Shown piece by piece: positions 29,898 to 42,660 of a stretch of 64,000 nt of DNA; the first letter of the stretch is position 1, and each line of letters opens with the position of its first letter. The DNA is from Pachyseris speciosa (taxonomy: Eukaryota; Cnidaria; Anthozoa; Scleractinia; Pachyseridae). The position numbers and the translations under genes were made by a program. The notes beneath the pieces were generated by a model. It was not told the DNA's origin. It did not search any database and saw only the letters and a program-made list of their open reading frames with translations. The stretch covers positions 1 through 64,000 of the forward strand of contig JAEMWC010000628.1 of NCBI GenBank assembly GCA_016490735.1, read 5' to 3'.

Positions 29898-32800
29898 ATG
29901 GATGAAAATTTATGGCCAAAAAATCTTTCCGAATTGAAAAGTTATTCAAAGCGCCTCAAGCTAAACCGTTATTCACAATTGAAAAAAATCTGATCTAATC
30001 GATTATATTGAAAGATCTGGCCTTCAGTCTCGCAGTACCGAAAGATCTACTGTGAGGAAGGAACTAGCGCGCAAACAATTACCTGAACTGAAAAAAACTT
30101 GCAAAACATCTAAATCTCAAACGTTACTCACCCCTGAGAAAAGCTGATCTAATTGAATATATTATTCCTTCACTTCCTAGATCTAGGGGTGAAATAAATT
30201 TCATTGATGAGGATGAAGCTCCTGCTAGACCACTTCTTGATGACCCTATACCAGATATTGCTTTACCTATTCTCAAGCCTGAAGTAGTCACTTTAACAAA
30301 AGCAAAACCGAGGAGTTTACAAAAGCTGTTGAAAAATCAATTGACACATTTTCTAAATGGGCAGACTGGTTTAAAGAATCGGGGTAAAGCGTAATAAAAA
30401 AGGTCTCCCCTAAACTCAGTGACTTGAAACAAAAAATAACCGAACTTTATAAAAGGCAAGCTAAACCAAAAGTAATTGAGATTCAAAAAGCTTTGAAAGG
30501 ATTCACAAAATCATTCGAGATACTATAGTTAGCGGTAGCGATCCTTTAAAACAGTTACAACTCTCAAGAAAAGTACTTAGTGATGAGTTTAAGATGTGGT
30601 TGGGTGAGCGTATATCCGGGGAATCTGCTTTCAAATTTGTTGAAACTTTAAAGATAACCTTTACAAAGATGGGTAAAGAAGCTGAAGTGATACAAAAAAC
30701 AGCTCATTTCAATAGTAAAGCTAAAACAATTTTAGGTGAAACTAAGATTGATGAGGAACTATCGAGCTCTCAACAAGAGATCAATCAAGATCGGGGTGTG
30801 GGTATCTGAAGGATCCGGTTGGACTATCGAATCTTTGATTCTCGTTACATAAATATAGTGAAGTATCAACCGTTAAGAGGATCCTCTTACATTCCTTTGC
30901 CGAAAGTTTTACAAAATTCAAAAAAGGATTGATCAATCTACAAAATAACGATAATGAGTGTTTCCGCTGGTGCCACATTAGATATTTAAATCCTCAAGAT
31001 GAAAACCCTCAGAGAATTAAGCTGTGTGATCGTGAATTTGTTAAAAAAAATTAGACTACGGTGAAATTGAATTTCCGGTACGGATTAAGGATATTCCAGA
31101 GATTGAAAAACAGAACAATACTCGAATCAACGTTCTCGGTTATGACTTTGGAAAAAAATTTCCACCTCATATTTCAAATTCACAGAAAGATCGGGAGATA
31201 AACCTAGTGTTAATTAATGGCAAATCTAAAGAAAGCGGTTAGATCGTCAATCAGCATTACGTTCTCATGAAAGACTTCAATAGCTATATGTATAATGAAA
31301 CAAAACACAAAGAGAAAAAGTGGTTCTGCATGTATTGTTTGCAGTGTTTCTCTAGTGAAGAGATCTTGAAAAAACACACTAGAGAGTGCATGATAATTAA
31401 TGGTAAACAAGCAGTTAACATGCCTGCAGAAGGATCAGCTGTAAGCTTCAAAATTACAGCAGAGAACTACCGGCACCGTTCATAATATATGCGGATTTTG
31501 AAACGATAATAGAGAAAGTTTCCGGTTGTGGTGGTAATCCAAAAGAAAGTAACACTACAATTATTCATAAACACACTGATTGCGGTTTTTGTTACAAAGT
31601 TGTTTGCTATTACGATGACAAATATAGCAAACCGGTACAGCTCTACAGAGGGGGAAGGTGCTCGTTACAGATCTTGAAGAGGTAGATTACTGCAAAGATG
31701 TAGTGAAGAATAACTTTAATAAACCCATGGTTATAACCGCTGAAGAGGAAGAATAATTCAAAAACGCTGATAGTTGTTGGATATGTAAAAAGAAGTACAC
31801 CGAAGAAGACACCAGAGTTAGAGATCATTGTCACGTTACTGGGAAGTTTCGAGGAAGCGCGGATGAGAACTGTAATCTTGATTATCATTTAACTCAAAAG
31901 ATACCGGTAGTTTTTCACAATCTTCGAGGTTATGACTCACATTTCATTATACAAAATATCGGGAAAATAGTAAAGGAGCACACCTATATCAACAATAAAG
32001 GTGAAGAGTGTGAGATGAATATCGGTGTTATTCCAAATAATATGGAAAAATATATGTCTTTCACATTGGGAAGTAGCTTAGTATTTATCGACAGTTTTCA
32101 ATTTATGAGCGCGAGTTTAGATGAATTGGTTGGTGGGTTAGATGAAGAGATGTTGAAATACACGAGGGGTGAGTTCGATGAGCTTGAAAAGTTCGAGTTG
32201 ATGAAACGGAAAGGCATTTATCAATACGAGTGGGTGGACAGCTTTAGTAAATTTAATTATAAGAAGCTGCCGGATAAAAAAAGACTTTAACAGTACTGTA
32301 AGTGGTAAGGGCATCACAGATGAAGAATGCTCACATGCACAAAAAGTTTGGGATGTGTTTAATCTCAGACGATGGGTGATTACCATGATCTTTATCTGAA
32401 GAGTGATGTTTTGTTGCTAGCGGATGTTTCTGAAAACTTTAGGGAAAAGTGCTAGCAAGATTATAAACTCGACCCAGCGCATTATATCAGTAGCCCTTGT
32501 TTAAGCTAAGATGCGATGTTAAAGATGACCGGTGTTAATCTTGAGTTGATAAGAGATATCGATATGTATCAATTTATTGAAAAAGGTATGCGTGGTGGAG
32601 TTTCATACATTGCAAAGGGGCATGCCAAAGCCAATAATCCTTATACTTCCAACTATGACAAAACCAAACCGACTAAGTATATTACCTATCTAGATGCAAA
32701 TAATCTTTACGGATGGGCGATGTCTTAAAGTTTACCGACCGGTGATTTCCGTTGGTTGGATGAGGAAGAGATTAAGAGCTTAAACCTTAAGGATTATGAT

Positions 32801-33902
32801 AGTGATTCTAAAAAAGGATTGATTTTGGAAGATGATTTGGAATATCCTAAAGAGCTTCACGATCTGCACAATGATTACTCGTTGGCTCCTGAGAAGGTAA
32901 AAGTCACAAGCGATATGCTGTCAGAGTATTGCTCCAGGATAAGTGAAGAACACAACATAAGAACGGGGTAGTTCCGAAGTTGATCCCAAACCTTAGGAAT
33001 AAGAAAAAATATGTGGTTCATAATCGAAATTTAAATCTGTATATCAATCGGGGAATGAAGTTGGGGAGTGTTCATCGGGTTCTTGAATTCAGTCAAAGGA
33101 AGTGGATGAAAAAGTATATAGATTTTAATACAAAGAAACGAAGTCAAGCTCGAAATGGTTTTGAAAAAGACTTTTATAAAGTTATGAATAACTCCGTCTT
33201 TGGAAAGACTATGGAAAACCTTTATAAAAGAGTAGATGTCAGACTCGTAACGGATGAAGAGAAGTTAGTGAAGCTAGCTTCAAAGCCGAGTTTTGTAAGT
33301 GATAAGATCTTCGACGAAAAGTTAGTAGCTGTGCATAAGATAAAAAAATCCCTCACTCTTAACAAACCAGCTTATGTTGGGTTTAGTGTTTTAGATCAGT
33401 CTAAAGTGTTGATGTATGAGTTTCATTACGGTTACATTAAACATCGGTACGGTGATAAAGCTAATCTTCTTTTTACTGATACAGATTCTTGAACCTATGA
33501 GATTGAAACTGAAGATATTTATCAAAACTTTTGGGAAGATAGGAATAGATTCGACAACAGTGATTATCCAAAAGACTCTAAATTTTATGATTGTTCAAAC
33601 AAAAAGTTATCGGTAAATTTAAGGATGAGAAGTAAGATGTACTCTTACATTAAAGATGGGGGTGGTGGTGGGAAAAGGCTAAAGGAATCAAAAAGAATGT
33701 TGTCAAAAAGGATATTAAACATGAAGATTACCTTAATACTCTGTTCGGTAATAGAGTGATGCATCACAATATGAAAACTATAAGAAGCGACTGCCATCAA
33801 CTCAAAACTAAAGAGATTAATAAAGTGAGTTTGTCTTTGTTTGATGATAAGCGGTATATCCATGAGGGCGGAATAACAAGTTATGCTTATGGGCACTACT
33901 AA
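29898..33902 (+). pseudogene. Protein-primed family B DNA polymerase of Polinton 2, many breaks
   Basis: The N-terminus holds two SAP-like motifs (SELKSYSKRLKLNRYSQLKK; then KKLAKHLNLKRYSPLRKADL after a frame change). Homology to the element 1 polymerase runs to the end: KALKGFTKSFEI near 30,500; the C2H2-like finger WFCMYCLQCF near 31,330; Exo I near 31,490; the endonuclease VII-like DHCHVTGKFRGSA near 31,830; Pol A YLDANNLYGWAMS near 32,690, followed at once by a TAA; Pol B VMNNSVFGKTMEN near 33,190; Pol C FTDTDS near 33,480, followed by TGA. There are at least fifteen disruptions, several of them in-frame stops, so it is clearly a pseudogene. Confidence 0.88.
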
Positions 33903-33950
33903 ATTTCAAAAAGTGACTTAGAAAAATGAAACTTAGGTAATTAAATAAAG

Positions 33951-34192
33951 ATGGGTAATCTATTATCAAAATTTTTGAAAGAATATGACAAATGTTTCAT
34001 TGATACACCTAAAAAACATGGCAGAATATTTCGCGGGAGTGGTCCACTATAAGAAGAAGAGACGTGTTAACTAATTTTCGTGAATGTCGAAAATTAGAAA
34101 ATATGCTTCAAACTGAGGATGGAACAACAAATTACGCTTTCAAAGATTACAGAACCAATCTCAAAAATGTTAATATTATTTACAGAAACTGA
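33951..34192 (+). pseudogene. Small ORF with MGN start (possible N-myristoylation), one frameshift
   Basis: Starts MGNLLSKFLKEYDKCFIDTP and stops at about 34,051. A second frame continues (TNFRECRKLENMLQTED, YAFKDYRTNLKNVNIIYRN) to 34192. The MGxxxS start fits the N-myristoylation consensus, so the product may be membrane-anchored. It lies 48 bp after the polymerase. No family is recognised and no counterpart follows the element 1 polymerase. Confidence 0.35.
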
Positions 34193-36148
34193 TTTGAACC
34201 GGTTATGACTGGTTTGGAGTGTAACTGGTTTGGGCTTGTTATAACCGGTTATTTAACGTAAAATTATCAATAGGAAATTACGATAGTTTAATGAGGGATT
34301 TGAATCCTTTAAAGAATAATCATTGTTAATGTCAGCGTAAATTTATTGTGAATTTAATAGGCATCTAATTTAACGTGAACGCGTTAAATTTAATAGGGTT
34401 CTCGTTAAACAGTTTATCGAGAAATTATTGACGTAAAAATTGATAGTTTTAACAACTGTTCCCGTACCCCCATCTCCTATGCTCCTGAAAAGAGCCGTTC
34501 GATCGAACATTTCGTCTGTTTGTCTAGCCATCCCTTATTTGTTCGCTTGCCGTAAGGAACGTTTTCGCGTGAGAGGTCGCAATATTAGCAAGATTTCTTA
34601 GAACTGAATTCGACCCACATTGTTTACTGCAAACTAAGCTCGACGTACGTGTTGCACATGCCGACACGCTGTTTGGAAAATATCTGCATTCGTATTCCCA
34701 GTTGTGTGTGTGCGATGAGCTCGGTGATACGAAATTAGCGTGTTCTAGGGTTTTCGTTTGTTTTAATATTCTACAAACTTAAGCAACGACGATTTCTCTT
34801 CATATCCTCGTGTTGTTCGTGGCGCAACGCACTCTGGTAAAAAGTGGCGCAGTGCAGTCTGGTTAAAGGCAATGCATTGTGGTAACAAGTGATGAATTCG
34901 AGAATTCGTTCTCCCTTCTATATATTCTTCTTAAATCCTGATTATGTTGCTGCTCGCACGCTACGCTCGCTCCGCAGCAATAAAACTTGAAGAACACATA
35001 CAAAGCCTGTTTCAAATATTTGACTTGATTCACACAAATAGGACTTGTCAGCTCGACGCGCCGCATGTATAAAACTTCTTATCAATTAGATTATTGCAAA
35101 TCGATACTAAGGGTGGTATCCAAGCGCTTGAAAAACCGCGAGGTATTGCGGGCAAATCAACATGCCTGAGGAATGCGTAGTCAGCAAAGAAACGTGATCG
35201 AATGAAACATGATTGCAATCATTCTGGTTGCCTAGCACGTGACATAAATCTACGACCGATTTCCGTGAGCGTACCGCAAGAGTTGTATTTGACTTTCAAT
35301 GAAAAAAAAAATGCCTTTAGATTTTGACAAAGTCTTTCATCAGAAGTTTAAAAAGTATCGTTTCATAGTACTGTATGCATACTACCGAAATTCTTTCTGC
35401 GGTATGTAAAAAAATATTCGTGTCTTCAAAAATATTCCGCGTGTTTTGTCAACTTAATTAAGCAACTACAAAACGCAATAAAAAAAAAAACAACATTGTC
35501 ACATTGAGTTGCTTATCTGCAATGTGCATGTTTTTCAACTATTCGAAAGACTTGATTTATCAACTCAGACGCATGCTACCTTTGAAAAAGTCAACTTTAT
35601 TGATTTCAAACAACCTACAAACAAACGTAAAACCCTTAACAGACGTGCTTTTGCGTGAAATCCCTTTCAGGCAAATGGTACTTTTAAGAGTGATCACAAA
35701 CAAGAAACGGCACCATATACGCCAAAAATGTGATGACACACGACCGAAAAACATGGCACTTTGGTCAGAGGGATTGAGGAAATGATATGATATACCAGCA
35801 TGAGGTAGCAAATAAACGTGACATCTCAGTTACAGTGGCGTTACGTCTTTGTTCTCAATTTCAATTTTCCTTTTTCAGCATCAAGAGCGTTCAATTTAAT
35901 CAGTTCGTACGTCGAAAGAATTTTGAAAAACTAATTAATTAATTAATTAATTAATTACATTATTTATTTTACTTTTTATATCTTTACTTTATTTATTTAG
36001 TTTAAAATTTTAATATAACTTTTTTAATGTTTTACTTTAACACATATATACATATATATATCTGTCTCGATTTGATAAAACGTACCTGCGCGAAAGTGGC
36101 TCTTGGTGCGGTTTTTTCTCGTTCAAAAACTATCTCCAAAGTAGCCAT
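34193..36148. other. Non-coding region right of Polinton 2
   Basis: AACCGGTTAT motifs repeat in both orientations at 34,196-34,252, possibly terminal structure of the Polinton. After that I see no gene. There is an (AATT)n microsatellite at 35,929-35,957 and TA-rich sequence to 36,060. Confidence 0.5.
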
Positions 36149-39100
36149 TAATATATATATTTAGCCAAGCCTAAAAGCGGAGCTCCAAAAGCATTCTTTT
36201 TCTACTGGCATTTACATATAGTCTGCTTGTCATATCACCCATCTGACCTCACTCAAGCTACAGACCCAATGCTGTAGAAAATAGTATGGAAAGGTGATCT
36301 GAGCCACTGGCACAGTGGATTTGGACCCCACGTGGATTTGCACCCTCCACCAGTCCAGATCTGCTTGTGGATCAGATTTCGACCCCCTAGTCCAGAACTG
36401 CTAGCAGATATAAATCCCTTTTTACGAATTTGGACCCCCACCCCTCCTAAAAACAAGCGTTCTATTGAGTAAAGTAATAAAAATTCCTTTCCAAACTGAG
36501 TTTGGAGATGTTAAAAAAGCAAAATAAAAATATTGAGGTAAGTCTTTTTAAAAATAATCTTTAATACCTTGTGTAAAAAAGAACCTGCAAAGCTAGTTTT
36601 CATCTATAAATTTTTAACACAAAACATTTCTTAACATCTTAGAGCAATACCTAAGGACAGGTCTGTTTCCCCGTTCAACTGTAGGCAACTTAGTTACATA
36701 CTTAGCTACTTAGGTATGGTTTAGAGCCACTAGAAATTGGTGGAGAAGCCTGGTGATTGCTCCTTGGAATCAGTATCACATCAGATATATAGTGATTCAG
36801 ATCATCACTTCATAATGAATGCAATTTCAATTATCCACAGCCTCCCATGAGACAGTCAGAAATCGGAAATTGTGTATCCTCTGGATATATGTATGCCTCA
36901 CAAAAATTATGAAAGAAAGATACATGGGAATCAATAAAAATATTTAGATGCCATGAATTAAGACCAAGATATTTATTTTGATCAATTACTTCTTGACCTT
37001 ACTATCACAAAAAAAACTGCTTGCTAACATTAAGCGCATCACTCAATGCACCTACATTGTTTTCAAAAAGAAATCCAGCTGCTCTTCTGGCCAGTTAAGT
37101 GCAAGACCAAACAACTTAATAACAATATATTGGGCATTTGGTTGATACCACTATCAAGGTGATTCATCAAAGCAAAAGTGCTGGAAATCCGTTAGCCATC
37201 TTAACTTGATCTTAACATACTTCATCAAACATCAGAGATTCCATTAAACATTAATGCCAAATGTCATCCAAACATCCCACAAGATTGGTGTGACCAGCTA
37301 CTAATAAAATTAATTGAAAGACTGTATGCAGGAGGAGGAAGTCCAAAGGATGTGTACATTGATGAGAAAGAGCTTAATTTAAGTTTAATTTTAAGTTTTA
37401 AGTTTAATAATACTTTGTCATGTGAATACAACTAAGTTGATACAAAACAAAAAAGGGCATGACTGGAGAATAACTGGGAGAAACTAAATTCCCATACAAA
37501 GAATATTATCTAATATTACACATTCTAAAAACTAAGAGGTGAAATTTAAACGTGGCCCAAAGCTAACCTAATCAAATTATATCAAATACTTGTCTCTTAC
37601 AAGTCACCCATGATTTGAGATTGAGACCAAAAATCATGAAGTAATCCAAAGCAAACCTAATTAAATTACATACTTGTCACTCACAAGTTACATCTGATTC
37701 AAAATTGACACTAATAATGTAATAGATAGGACTTAAAACTGGTAAAGAAGGTGCATGCATGATGTTCGATGGAACACCATTCCAGTCTGTTATGTAGCGA
37801 TTAAGAAAGAAAAGCTAAAGGCCCTATATATATTTAGCCATGCCAAGCCTAGAATCGGAGCTGCACACTCTCACCGAGCAACTTCGCAAGAGTTTATTTG
37901 GGCCAGATTAATTTGTGTCCAAAACAATTGAGCAGCAGCAGGGAAAACGAAGAGTTTTCGATAGTAAACGTTTGCAAACAAGAAAAAAAAAAGACGGACA
38001 TTCTTGAGTCTAACTACTTTGAGATGAAAGCGTAAAGGGATTCAAAGCGGATAAAAACAAAACAAAACAAAACAAAAACACTGCAAGCGAACAAAGTACG
38101 ATGCCGGCGAGTGTTTGCTCGAAGAAGGAGAAGGTGGAGAAATTAAACAAGACTAGCTAGTAATTAAAATAGCTTGTACTGATAAAGCTAGGAAAATCGG
38201 TATTTATTTTGACATAAATGCCCCTAGAAAAAAAAAATAAAGGGTACAAACTCTTCGTTTACAGCAGTCAACAGGAATTGACCGCGGTTCAGAAACAACA
38301 AACATAAGACTTATTACAAGAAAACAAAGCAAAATATGAATAATATTTCTTCGAAGATTCTTGGAGAAGGTGCAGAAATTGGACAGGTAACAAAACTATC
38401 TTGCATTAAGCTAGAAAATTTCCTTAGCAGATTTGACATAAATGTCCGTAGAAAAGACAAAAAAGAGGTCCGTACCTGATCGTTTAGAGCAGTCAACAGG
38501 AATCACTGAGACAGCAATCACTCGGAATGCGACAGAGCTGAATAATAGAGCCATTTCCCACAAAATCTTTCCTTGGCTTACACAAAACACTTAAGTGCTT
38601 TGATGGTTTTACTGTTACTTCCCATGTCTTCCGAAGAACCTTCTTCAATTAATGATTCTCAGTGGCAAAACATCATCCAGATAACGAAGAAAGCGCTTGC
38701 CAAACCAAACGAGCATTTCTCTCGCAGACCCGTCCACTTTAAAATTTATCAAAACCAGCCAGCCAGTCAACCCATTTCGCTGTTTTTAACATCCAAACGC
38801 TGATTCTTACCGGTTCAAACAAACGACATGTTTAAAGACAGCGAAACTTAATTGTTGTTTACAGGCTGCTTTCGACGAAGATCTCTTAAAGACTTGACGA
38901 AGTGAAGCGCGCTGGGTTTTGACTGTTTTGGCAGCATTTTGACAACTTAATGTCAGATTTTGAGAAGTGCACATGCACATGCATTTCATCGGATTTTTTA
39001 TTTTTACTCGAGCTCGAGTCTCCCCTTTAATGCTTAATTTTACGAGGACTCATTGCGATTACGTGTTGATAAGATAAGGGCAAAAGTTTCTTAACGCTAC

Positions 39101-40069
39101 TGTGAGGAACCAAGGTCGAAAAACAGTCAGCCAAGCCGAGTAAAAACACTCGTTCGCTCGCAAAGAAAACAACGTAACAAAACAAACAAACAATTAAACT
39201 ACTTCTTTGCGTCCATAACGAGTACAGATGATTGTTATTTATATCCATTCGAGAGAAAAATACAAGTTTCATTCCTGAACAAAAGTAACAACGATTAAAC
39301 CAAATGTTAAGCTTCTATTTATTTATTTTACCTCACTGTCCTGTGTTGTAGAGGTTTCTACCACTTGAAAATGCGTAAGCTTCAGTAAAATAAAAACAAC
39401 CATCCGCAAAAATAGCAAACGGTTTGTCCAAAGAAAGAGCTTCTTCCACAGAGTTTGAGCTACTCATTCCTCCCATTAATACCGGTGAACTGTTAAGTGA
39501 CTTTTCTTGGTGAGATGCAAGATGCCGCGGTGAAGTGAAAGCCCTTGAAGCGTTGAATTATACTGTTTTCAACCGCACAATCTTTGAAGCTTTTCCTGAG
39601 AAAAATCTTCCGTCCTTCCTTTCATCACTTGAATATTCACCTTGCGGAGTATCTTTTGACAAGTTCTTGATCTTTATGCTTTTTACGCGAAAGACAAACT
39701 TCGATCGAAGAAGATGAAGTTGTTTTGCTCAAAATAAAGAAACCAACTGAATGTGAAATTACCAGCCGCAGAAAGCGCGCGAAAAATTTTAACGGCCTCG
39801 ATTTGGTTTGGGTGTCCCACACTTGGCTTGAGCCTGCGATCCTATCGAAAGCAAGTACCTGGTCAGCGGTCAACTTCATAAAAACAGCTGACCTCGATGA
39901 GGTCTTAACTTGAGCCCGCGATATGGTCACGTTACACTGGTCAGCAGATACCTTGTTTTGACAGGTGTCAATTGGCTATAAGATGGATGTCCAGTATCAA
40001 AGATGTACGCTGTAAAGTAGCTGGTCAGCTGGGCCAGGTGGAGTATGGCCGCCATGTTGGATTATTATG

Positions 40070-40100
<31 letters not shown>

Positions 40101-40174
40101 GACTCCGTCGTCGTCGTCGTCGTCGTCGTCGTAGTCGTGCGTACGCGCCCACGAGCAATACCGCTAGCCATTTT

Positions 40175-40206
<32 letters not shown>

Positions 40207-40258
40207 AGGTATGGTGCTCCGCTTGACGGCTCTTCGGGCCGTCGGAGCTCCGCTATAA
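36149..40258 (+). mobile_element. 4.1-kb dispersed element, copy 1
   Basis: Nearly identical to 51,945-56,072. Both begin TTAATATATATATTTAGCC followed by AAGCCTAAAAGCGGAGCTCC and end with the hairpin GACGGCtcTTCGgGCCGTC then GGAGCTCCGCTATAA. AGCGGAGCTCC and its reverse complement lie at opposite ends. A second start-like sequence (TATATTTAGCCATGCCAAGC) lies inside at about 37,826, suggesting a composite or nested structure. A (CGT)n array sits at 40,108-40,131. No coding of recognised type. The 3' hairpin and asymmetric inverted ends suggest a non-autonomous Helitron/Helentron-like element, but this is uncertain. Confidence 0.75.
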
Positions 40259-40339
40259 AGACTAAAAGAGTGATTAGTGCTTTTTTCTCTTCTCCTCCGC
40301 CCCTCCTCCTCTCTCACTCTCTCATTCCCTCCTTCTCAG

Positions 40340-40400
40340 TGCAACGCAAAACGCAAAACGCAACACCCCGGCCCCGACCCCGGCCTCGAGTCTTCTTTTT
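40340..40400 (-). repeat. GC-rich dispersed block shared (inverted) with 13,480-13,550
   Basis: AACGCAACACCCCGGCCCCG...TTTTTACCGACAC matches the reverse complement of the block at 13,480-13,550, including the ACCGACAC end. Confidence 0.6.
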
Positions 40401-40429
40401 ACCGACACTCCATGAAGGGAGCAGGATCG

Positions 40430-40680
40430 GCGTAGCGAAGGGACCACTCGCCTCCCACTAATGTGGCCTGGGTTTAATTCCGGACTCGGCGTCATATGTG
40501 GGTTGAGTTTGTTGGCTTTCTACTCTGCTCCGAGAGGTTTTCCCCTCCAGTTTTCCCCTCTCCCCAAAAGGCAACATTTCCAAATTTCGATTCGATCCGG
40601 AATTTCAAGGGCGACAGATTTATCAGTTGAATTTATTTATTTATTTATCTGTTTATTTAGCACATGGCCTTATTATGCAT
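40430..40680 (+). mobile_element. SINE-like element with Pol III B-box-like sequence
   Basis: CCTGGGTTTAATTCCGGACT contains a B-box-like GGTTTAATTCC. It is followed by the ATGTGGGTTGAGTTTGTTGG and CTGCTCCGAGAGGTTTTCCC blocks, which I recognise as a widespread animal SINE body, and a (TTTA)n tail near 40,630-40,660. The apparent ORF here is not a gene. Confidence 0.5.
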
Positions 40681-41580
40681 GTTAGAGTTTTTACTGTATA
40701 CGGCCAGAAACGTTCCATAGCACCATGCAACAAAGTGTTTTTCTTTTTAGTTTTTTTTAAATTTTTTTGGTGTTGCTATTTTTGTCGGTTTTATTTTGTT
40801 TAGTTTTTTTTTTATTTTGAAATTGCAATACTGATAAATGATGCTTTTGGTTGGTCGACTTTTTCTTATCGTTGCAACAACTTCTTGCCTTAGGTTTTCT
40901 TTCTTCATGGAAATAGAACAACCCAATGACTGTTTTAGAATGCTTTTGGATTGGTTGTGCATGTACAGACATTCTAATCGGATTTTAATTTGTGACTGCA
41001 TTACGTATTGGAAAACGGTGTGAAGTGGCCATCATCATGCTGTCAGACACTCTTTGCTTTCTACGGCAAGATTTGACAGCCTGTAGAGTATTTACACATA
41101 GTACAAAAAAAATTATAAAGGTGAACAGAAAGTGTAATTCCAGAGATAAATTTGAATAAATGAGTTTGAATATATGAAATTCATATATTTGAAATGCGGA
41201 TTAAATAAAAAGGATTTGAATGATCGTCGCAATTATGAACACTACATAAGCAGTAGTATAAATAAAGCCTGAAAAAAAAAAAAGAAGGATTCGGTTAGGA
41301 AAAGACGGTGGAACACACCTTGGAAGGCTTGAGTAATTTCGTGTCACACGACATTGCGGAGAAATGACCTCGACATTCGATCCATTTCACAAACAAGGTC
41401 GTTTGCACTGCAATTTCATGTCGACTCTTATTCTCTCTGTGTCCAACTGTTCTAGCGTGTCCAATTACACAGTCTATTCAACAAAAGAAATCGTTAGAAG
41501 AGGTTTATTTTTGAGTAGCTGGTTTGTTCTCCTTCAGTTGTTGGCAGTCTATCGAGAATTACATAGTTAACACGATTTCT
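40681..41580. other. Non-coding, no feature recognised
   Basis: AT-rich sequence with poly-T and poly-A runs. The short ORFs show no domain. Confidence 0.5.
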
Positions 41581-42660
41581 TGTTTGACTAAGAGCAATAG
41601 TTAGCTTTTAACAAACTAATTGGTGACACTAATAAAATCTTAAGTGGATACATTAAAAGTAGAATATTTACACATATACAAGTAGAAGAATCTAAAAAGT
41701 AAAAGATCTTAAAGTATATTAAAACTAAACTAATTACACTTATATTCCTAATATAATTCAGCCTAAATTTAGTCCAATCTCTAAGAAAGTTAAAAACATA
41801 GGTAGCAATCCCTGTAGTCTTCTAAAAGAGGAGTTAACTATTTTTTCCTTAATGCTTTGTTTAAAACTGTTCAGTGTTGGACTCTATCCGATGGGCTTAG
41901 TTTGCTCGATAAGAAGGGTCCAAGATAGTGTAGTGAGTGTTTATCATAGCATACAGTTCTAAGCCTTGAGATATTTAAGTCCACATTTCTTAGGTTGTAG
42001 CCCTTATGGGACGCGTGGAAAAGTTCGGAAATGTACTGAGGTACAAGGCCGGTTTTAAATTTGTACATCTAGGTGGCTATGTTTCGTAATCTTCCTTCAT
42101 ACAGAGTAGGGAGACAGGCACTTTCCAAGCGTTCACCGTAAGATTCAGATTTTGACTTAAAAACTTCTCTTAGTGCACCCTCTTGAACTCGTTCCAGTTT
42201 GCGCTTATCAGGCGGTTTGCAAAAGTGCCATACAACGTCACAGTACGTCAAGTAAAGTAGAATGCCAAATTTATAAAGTTGCAGTTTAGCAGAGCAAGGT
42301 ATGAGATTTCGCAACCTTAGTAACACTCCAACGTTTTTATTTGCTCTCTTGCTAATGTCTTTGATATGTTCGCTAAATGTTAGTTTGTCATCAATGTTTA
42401 CTCCCAAAATTATAAGTTTGTCCGGAGACTGATCTGAAAATTTGCTGGAATTAGCATTTAAGAGGTTTTCTTTGTATCACTGCGTGATCTTCTCAGTTTC
42501 TTTCTTAAGCTCTTGGGCAGCATTCTCGATGGAGTCTCCAATCGTGTACATTTGGTGGTCGTCTGCATACATAAAGAAGGCGGCTAATTTGTTCAAGTAG
42601 AATGGGTTTATTCGCATAAAGGAGCCTCTTATAATTGTGGATGACCAACTGAATTACAAA
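41580..42660 (-). mobile_element. 5'-truncated CR1/L2-like LINE fragment, minus strand
   Basis: On the minus strand MYADDHQMYTIGDSIENAAQ (YADD active site, about 42,575-42,510), an in-frame stop near 42,480, then GVNIDDKLTFSEHIKDISKR and LYLTYCDVVWHFC (42,407-42,069), and after a frame change YKFKTGLVPQYISELF to 41,871. This is the C-terminal third of a reverse-transcriptase ORF. The 3' tail has no clear microsatellite. Confidence 0.75.

Larger units (their letters stand above)
14200..34260 (+). mobile_element. Polinton/Maverick element 2, 5'-truncated, degenerate, with nested insertions
   Basis: The gene order matches element 1 from the penton-like C-terminus through MCP, pX-like, protease, zinc ribbon, PLA2, integrase and polymerase, in the same orientation. 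Protein similarity is obvious but far from identical, so this is a different lineage and not a tandem duplicate. The ATPase and upstream genes are missing. A 7.4-kb TTAA-flanked element and a LINE are nested inside. In-frame stops and indels mark it as a pseudo-element. Both ends are estimates. Confidence 0.85.

Noticed and set aside
38314..39930. Matching ORF sets in both 4.1-kb copies (also 54,132-55,749)
   Set aside because: They match because the DNA is nearly identical. The frames are short, occur on both strands and show no domain or coding-like substitution pattern.
36149..40258. Classic Helitron with TC...CTRR ends
   Set aside because: A 3' hairpin is present, but no clear TC start or CTRR end could be placed. 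Only a Helentron-like possibility is kept.
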